DNA from: Sideroxydans sp.
GTDB lineage: Bacteria; Pseudomonadota; Gammaproteobacteria; Burkholderiales; Gallionellaceae
Direction: 5' to 3'
Assembly (NCBI GenBank): GCA_013791855.1
Contig: VMTA01000003.1
Span: forward strand, 27,499-91,498
Length of the DNA: 64,000 nt
Positions 60,442 to 64,000 of the stretch are shown piece by piece (positions within the stretch are counted from its first letter, which is position 1; each line of letters begins with the position of its first letter). The notes under the pieces are model-generated. The model saw only the letters and a list, made by a program, of their open reading frames with translations, ran no database searches and was not told where the DNA came from. The translations under genes were made by a program, and so were the position numbers.

Positions 60442-61419
60442 ATGTCTGTGACCCCGCCCATCCTCCGCATCGGACCCTACTCCATCGTGCGCGAACTTGG
60501 CGAAGGTGCGACTTCAAACGTCTATCTCGCCCTGCGCGACGGCTCCTACGCATCGGTTGCCCTCAAGCAGTTGCGCCGTGCCAGCCAGTCTGATCTGCAC
60601 AAATCCATGTTCACCGACGAGGTCGAACTCGGCCGCAGGATGCAGCACCGCAACATCGTGCGTGTCATCGATGCCGACCTGAAAGAACCGACCGGTGCCT
60701 ATCTGGTGATGGAATACATCAACGGCAAACCGCTGGATAGGCACGACAAGGTCGAGAATCTGTTGCCGTTGGACAAGGTGCTCTCCGTCACCGCGCAAGT
60801 GGCCGAGGCACTGAAATACGCGGCCGAGATGGGCGTGGTGCACCGCGACGTGAAGCCCGGCAACATCATCCTCATGCCCAACGGCGTGGCCAAACTGGCC
60901 GACTTCGGTTGCGCCATCCCGGTCAGCGAGATGGGGGCCGTGGTCGCCGGTAGCTTGGCTTATATGTCACCGGAACAGATCGAAGGCGAAGCGCTCGATC
61001 AGCGCTCCGACATCTACTCGCTGGGGGCGGTGTTGTATCGCCTGCTCACCGGCCATCACAGCTTCGAGGCGGACAACCAGTTTGATGCGCGCATCGCGAT
61101 CCAGAACTTCCCCATCATCCCCATCGAAACCTACCGCAAGGCGCTGCCCAAAGTGCTCACCGACGTGGTCGAACGCGCCATGCAGAAGGATCCGGCGCAG
61201 CGCTACACGAACTGGGACGAGTTTATCGCCGATCTGGCGAAGGCGATACAACTGATCGAGGCAAGTGATTACGACATGGACTTGTACCGCGGCTTCAGTA
61301 TGCAGACACAGGCCGAGCTGTCGAACTACATGTCACAGTCCAGAGTGTTCTCGCGCAGTGTGTTCTCACGGAGCGGGTTTTCTAGGAGTACGGTGCCGGA
61401 TACTTATGGGGGCGGGTAG
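60442..61419 (+). CDS. Hanks-type serine/threonine protein kinase
   Basis: A 325-residue soluble kinase. The glycine loop is ELGEGATSNVYLA, the ATP-binding lysine is in ASVALKQL, the catalytic loop is VVHRDVKPGNIIL, the metal loop is LADFGCAI, and SPEQIEGEALDQRSDIYSLG follows. All catalytic residues are intact. There is no membrane segment or PASTA domain. The C-terminus (about residues 301-320) carries three VFSRS-like repeats rich in serine, possible phosphorylation sites. It lies 97 bp after the diguanylate cyclase. Confidence 0.93.
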   Translation: MSVTPPILRIGPYSIVRELGEGATSNVYLALRDGSYASVALKQLRRASQSDLHKSMFTDEVELGRRMQHRNIVRVIDADLKEPTGAYLVMEYINGKPLDRHDKVENLLPLDKVLSVTAQVAEALKYAAEMGVVHRDVKPGNIILMPNGVAKLADFGCAIPVSEMGAVVAGSLAYMSPEQIEGEALDQRSDIYSLGAVLYRLLTGHHSFEADNQFDARIAIQNFPIIPIETYRKALPKVLTDVVERAMQKDPAQRYTNWDEFIADLAKAIQLIEASDYDMDLYRGFSMQTQAELSNYMSQSRVFSRSVFSRSGFSRSTVPDTYGGG

Positions 61420-61446
61420 GGCGCTTTGTCTTCCCTTTAAGTTCAA

Positions 61447-61712
61447 AGTCAAAACCGTCGGGGGTTGCCCGACAGCAAGTTACTTTCTTTTGCTTCGCCA
61501 AAAGAAAGTAACCAAAGAAAAGGCGACCCCGGTTTGCCGCCCCTTCGGGGTTCCCTGCGTTGCTCGACTGGTCAGGCGGCTGCGGAACTCGCGCTACGCG
61601 CTCAAACAGTCCTCGCCGACTACACCTGACCAGCCTCCGCTACTCGGCGGCGCACAGGGGAAATAACGTCAAAGTCAAAACCGCATGGCGGGCATTGCCC
61701 ACCATGTTTTAG
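61447..61712 (+). repeat. Left arm of a long inverted repeat
   Basis: This non-coding arm of about 265 bp recurs in reverse complement at 62233-62556 with clear but imperfect identity. It includes GTCGGGGGTTGCCCGACAGC, a perfect 13-bp hairpin TTACTTTCTTTTG/CAAAAGAAAGTAA (61480-61492 and 61499-61511), GCCCCTTCGGGGTTCCC, CGCGCTACGCGCTC and a TGCCCACCATG end. ORFs in this arm look spurious. Similar GC-rich dispersed elements occur between genes in many betaproteobacteria; this is recollection, not a search result. Confidence 0.9.
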
Positions 61713-61726
61713 TGGAATAAAGCGAG

Positions 61727-62179
61727 TTAGATTCGTGCATCAATTCGCACGCGGCTTGTTGTTACGATTTCCGGTCTAGTTATTCCAATGCCCGACCAAT
61801 AAAGCCCCGCTTTCCTGGTGAAGTTATCTATTCCTTCCTTCGATTCAAAATCGAGCAAAGACAAGCATCCCCTATGCACTGGTTCGGCCGGATCAACTAA
61901 CGACACTTCATATGTAAGGTCAAATGCACGATTCGTGACTCTGAGAAACTCTCGAAGGTTCTCTATTGAGTCACATAGAAAGATGGATTGAAGCCTGCTT
62001 GGTAGGTTAGGGTACTCATCACGCCGCACCCGTTCGAACACATCCTCACGATATTGAATCCAAGGATTTCCGAATCCATTAGTGTTATACATACCAACTA
62101 TTCGTCCCCAGTTACCTGGCAGGATTACGCTGCCAACTTCTAGGGGATAGGAGCACGCAAAGAAGTATTTGTTGGGCAT
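61727..62179 (-). CDS. Orphan hypothetical protein inside the inverted repeat (DUF2441-like, tentative)
   Basis: A 150-residue protein beginning MPNKYFFACSYPLEVGSVIL, with GNWGRIVGM and VRRDEYPNLPSRLQSIFLCD downstream. The pattern of an early glycine-tryptophan motif and a later RxxEYPxLPSR motif resembles DUF2441-type proteins, but I am not sure. It has no signal peptide or membrane helix. Its base composition is clearly more AT-rich than its neighbours, and it is enclosed by two inverted repeat arms, so it was probably acquired. Function unknown. Confidence 0.6.
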   Translation of the reverse strand: MPNKYFFACSYPLEVGSVILPGNWGRIVGMYNTNGFGNPWIQYREDVFERVRRDEYPNLPSRLQSIFLCDSIENLREFLRVTNRAFDLTYEVSLVDPAEPVHRGCLSLLDFESKEGIDNFTRKAGLYWSGIGITRPEIVTTSRVRIDARI

Positions 62180-62232
62180 GGTTCTAAAAAAAATCTAAAG
62201 GGATTTAAATGTACCGGAGTCGCATTGCTTTG

Positions 62233-62556
62233 ACCATGGTGGGCAGCTTGCTGCCCACCATGTGATTTTGATCTTCGCTTTTCCATCCCCTGTGCGTCGC
62301 CGAGTAGCGCAGGCTGGTCAGGGGGATTTCGGCGAGGACTGTCTGAGCGCGTAGCGCGAGTTCCGCAGCCGCCTGGCCAGACGAGCAACGCAGGGAACCC
62401 CGAAGGGGCGGCGCAGTGGGGTCGCCTTTTAGTTCCGGCATAACATGCTTCGCATATTAGCCTTCACTGCAACTTCGTTGTCTTTGGCTACTTTCTTTTG
62501 GCGAAGCAAAAGAAAGTAGCTTGCTGTCGGGCAACCCCCGACGGTTTTGATTTTGA
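62233..62556 (-). repeat. Right arm of the long inverted repeat
   Basis: Reverse complement of the arm at 61447-61712, sharing the Lys-rich-looking hairpin CTACTTTCTTTTG/CAAAAGAAAGTAG (62488-62500 and 62507-62519), the CCCCGAAGGGGCGGC block, GAGCGCGTAGCGCGAG and the CATGGTGGGCA end. It carries about 50 extra bases (around 62430-62480, including a GCATAACATGCTTCGCATATTAG stretch in part) that the left arm lacks. No gene is supported in it. Confidence 0.88.
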
Positions 62557-62723
62557 TTGATGGGTATCACTACGCTTTCATCCCCGAAGGGGGCAACCCA
62601 TCCTCCCACCCAAGCAACATGCCCCGCCCACTTCTGGTGCGCAGTCCCTTCCCGTGCACTGCTATCAGGCAAACCGATATTCCGTCATTACGTAACCCGC
62701 TGTATCTACAGGCGTGAAGAAGC
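62557..62723. other. Non-coding stretch upstream of the riboswitch operon
   Basis: No gene is supported here. At 62626-62640 GCCCACTTCTGGTGC matches the NtrC-type pattern GCACCA-N3-TGGTGC at 9 of 12 positions, about 100 bp before the putative sigma-54 promoter, a normal enhancer distance. This is a weak, position-supported call. Confidence 0.3.
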
Positions 62724-62739
62724 TGGCACACATCCTGCT
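62724..62739 (+). promoter_or_regulatory. Probable sigma-54 promoter of the ABC transporter operon
   Basis: TGGCAC (62724-62729), five bases, then CTGCT (62735-62739) matches the -24/-12 consensus TGGCAC-N5-TTGCW at all but one fixed position, with the invariant GG and GC correctly spaced. Transcription would start near 62750, shortly before the riboswitch. Sigma-54 use fits nitrogen control. Confidence 0.6.
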
Positions 62740-62783
62740 GTATAGCAATCGAGGGTGCTGATCATGTCGATCAGTCACTTGTG

Positions 62784-62890
62784 AGAACTAGGGTTCCGAT
62801 TGCCGAGTTTAAGAACGGTGATGTCTGGTCCGAGAGTGCTCGGTCTTGTCGGAGACAAGGCTCCACGGAGGGATAAAAGCCCGGGAGGAT
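62784..62890 (+). promoter_or_regulatory. Guanidine-I (ykkC subtype 1) riboswitch
   Basis: The leader has the ykkC landmarks in order: CTAGGGTTCCG (62788-62798), TGGTCCGAGAG (62826-62836), then ACGGAGGGATAAAAGCCCGG (62864-62883). It is directly followed by a terminator and an ABC transporter. Subtype 1 (guanidine) is preferred over the ppGpp and PRPP subtypes because the downstream genes are nitrate/sulfonate-type ABC transporter genes, typical of guanidine-I; the subtype itself was not tested. Confidence 0.9.
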
Positions 62891-62934
62891 GTGACCACGT
62901 TACGGTTGGCACCCTCCCGGGCTTTGTTATTTTC
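62876..62934 (+). terminator. Intrinsic terminator of the guanidine-I riboswitch
   Basis: AAAGCCCGGGAGG (62876-62888) pairs perfectly with CCTCCCGGGCTTT (62913-62925), followed by TGTTATTTTC. The 5' strand is part of the conserved aptamer end, so ligand binding should hold it and let transcription continue into the transporter genes: an ON switch. Confidence 0.88.
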
Positions 62935-62945
62935 AGGAGTGTGTG

Positions 62946-63764
62946 ATGTCGTCACGTAACAAGATTCTCGCCAGGTGGGACAGTCTCTGGGTGATACGCG
63001 GGGAGTTGAGCCGCCGCACCTATCTGCTGTTCGCGCTGTTCGGCATGCTGGTTCCGCTGGCCGCGTGGTGGGGCGTGTCGGTCAGCGGCTGGATGGACAA
63101 GGTGTTCATGCCGGGGCCGATGGATGTGGTGTCCCGTGCTTACACCTGGTTCATGGATGACGAGCTGTCACACGACGTCTGGATCAGTACCTATCGTGTT
63201 ATGGCCGGTTTCGCCCTGTCTGCCGTGCTGGCCATCCCCATCGGCTTGATGATCGGCACTTATCGCCCGGTGCAAGCCATGCTGGAACCGCTCACCGACT
63301 TCATCCGCTACATGCCCGCTGTCGCCTTTATCCCGCTGGTGATGCTGTGGGTGGGTATCGACGAGAGCTCCAAGATCGCCATTATCTTCATCGGCACTTT
63401 CTTCCAGATGGTGCTGATGGTGGCGGAGGACGTGCGCCGCGTGCCCATCACCCAGATCGAGGCCGCGCAGACCATGGGCGCGAGCCGCGGTGAGATCGTG
63501 TCGCTGGTGATCGTGCCGTCGGCCAAGCCCGCCTTGCTCGACACCTTGCGCGTGACCATGGGCTGGGCGTGGACCTATCTGGTGGTGGCTGAGCTGGTCG
63601 CCGCCAACTCCGGCCTCGGCTATTCCATCCTGCGCGCACAGCGCTTCATGCAGACCGACAAGATCTTCGCCGGCATCATTTTGATCGGCCTTATCGGTCT
63701 CACCATCGACCAGTTGTTCCGCTGGCTGCACCGCAGGAACTTCCCCTGGATGTACAAGAAATAA
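62946..63764 (+). CDS. ABC transporter permease, nitrate/sulfonate/taurine family
   Basis: A 272-residue inner-membrane permease with about six hydrophobic segments and the EAA loop EAAQTMGASRGEIVSLVIVP (about 178-197) that contacts the ATPase. The ATG at 62946 is chosen because AGGAG lies 6 nt upstream; a GTG one codon earlier is possible. It is the first gene after the guanidine-I riboswitch, so it probably carries guanidine or a related nitrogen compound. No substrate-binding protein gene precedes it; it may lie beyond the window. Confidence 0.9.
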   Translation: MSSRNKILARWDSLWVIRGELSRRTYLLFALFGMLVPLAAWWGVSVSGWMDKVFMPGPMDVVSRAYTWFMDDELSHDVWISTYRVMAGFALSAVLAIPIGLMIGTYRPVQAMLEPLTDFIRYMPAVAFIPLVMLWVGIDESSKIAIIFIGTFFQMVLMVAEDVRRVPITQIEAAQTMGASRGEIVSLVIVPSAKPALLDTLRVTMGWAWTYLVVAELVAANSGLGYSILRAQRFMQTDKIFAGIILIGLIGLTIDQLFRWLHRRNFPWMYKK

Positions 63765-63772
63765 GGCGAATG

Positions 63773-64000
63773 ATGACGACCAAGATCAACATACAGGCAG
63801 CACACAAGACCTTCGGCAGCGGCGACAAGGCCATCGTCGCTCTGCAGGAAGTGAACCTCGAGATCGGCAGCAACGAGTTCGTCACTTTCGTCGGCGCATC
63901 GGGCTGCGGCAAGTCCACGCTGCTGCGATGCATCGGCGGACTGGAAAGCTTGTCTTCCGGCAGCAATAAGGTGGATGGCGTGGACATCAACGGACCCGGC
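63773..64000 (+). CDS. ABC transporter ATP-binding protein, partial
   Basis: Continues to the window edge. Reading TTKINIQAAHKTFGSGDKAI, then VTFVGASGCGKSTLLRCIGG with Walker A GASGCGKST. The ATG at 63773 is preferred over the adjacent ATG at 63770 on ribosome-binding-site spacing (AAGG). The signature and Walker B motifs are outside. It is the partner of the upstream permease in the NitT/TauT-type family. Confidence 0.92.
   Translation, partial: MTTKINIQAAHKTFGSGDKAIVALQEVNLEIGSNEFVTFVGASGCGKSTLLRCIGGLESLSSGSNKVDGVDINGPG

Noticed and set aside
61265..61666. 133-codon frame running from the kinase gene into the repeat arm
   Set aside because: It shifts out of the kinase frame and translates the inverted repeat; no ribosome-binding site.
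62140..62672. Small open frames of 71 to 82 codons in the right repeat arm
   Set aside because: They translate repeat DNA, overlap each other and are not shared as proteins with the left arm.

Overview
The window comes from the replication-origin region of a Gram-negative betaproteobacterium. Conserved chromosome-start synteny (parB-parA-rsmG-mnmG-mnmE-yidC-yidD-rnpA-rpmH // dnaA-dnaN-gyrB), a form II RuBisCO locus and metX-metW synteny point to an autotrophic member of the Nitrosomonadales. My best guess is an iron-oxidising Gallionellaceae close to Sideroxydans or Gallionella. This is inferred from gene content, not from a database match. I saw no CRISPR array, rRNA, tRNA or insertion sequence.

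Layout. 1-12.5 kb: origin. Two parS-like 16-mers flank the dnaA/dnaN region, DnaA boxes lie on both sides of dnaA, and the partition, tRNA-modification, membrane-insertion and RNase P genes run leftward. 12.5-24 kb: housekeeping genes (topA, smg, dprA, a LysM protein, then divergent def-fmt-rsmB, a DUF4390 protein and an NtrY/NtrX-type two-component pair whose regulator lacks the AAA+ domain). 24-41 kb: a carbon-fixation supercluster, tkt-gap-pgk-pyk-fba, cbbR divergent from cbbM, then cbbQ-cbbO-purE-terC-fbp-purC-beta-carbonic anhydrase. Phosphoribulokinase is not in the window. 41-46 kb: pyrE, xthA, an AmpG-like transporter, and metX-metW under a SAM-II riboswitch. 46-52 kb: a porin, a PTS phosphorelay without a sugar permease (EIIA-HPr-EI), apbE and gshA. 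52-61.4 kb: signalling genes. A c-di-GMP-I riboswitch precedes a small histidine kinase and a response regulator-TPR protein; further on are YbiT, murI, purU, a cNMP-domain diguanylate cyclase and a Ser/Thr kinase. 61.4-62.6 kb: an accessory cassette, one low-GC orphan gene between two long diverged inverted repeats. 62.6-64 kb: a guanidine-I (ykkC) riboswitch with a probable sigma-54 promoter in front of an ABC transporter that runs off the window.

How the parts connect. The Calvin-cycle genes provide CO2 hydration and fixation, RuBisCO activation (CbbQ/CbbO) and regeneration enzymes in one block, probably under CbbR. Three metabolite-sensing RNAs lie within 17 kb and each precedes a fitting gene: SAM controls methionine synthesis, c-di-GMP controls a signalling pair, and guanidine controls a transporter. 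The SAM-II element has a readable terminator/antiterminator switch. These RNA elements and the inverted-repeat cassette are the parts of the window most worth following up.
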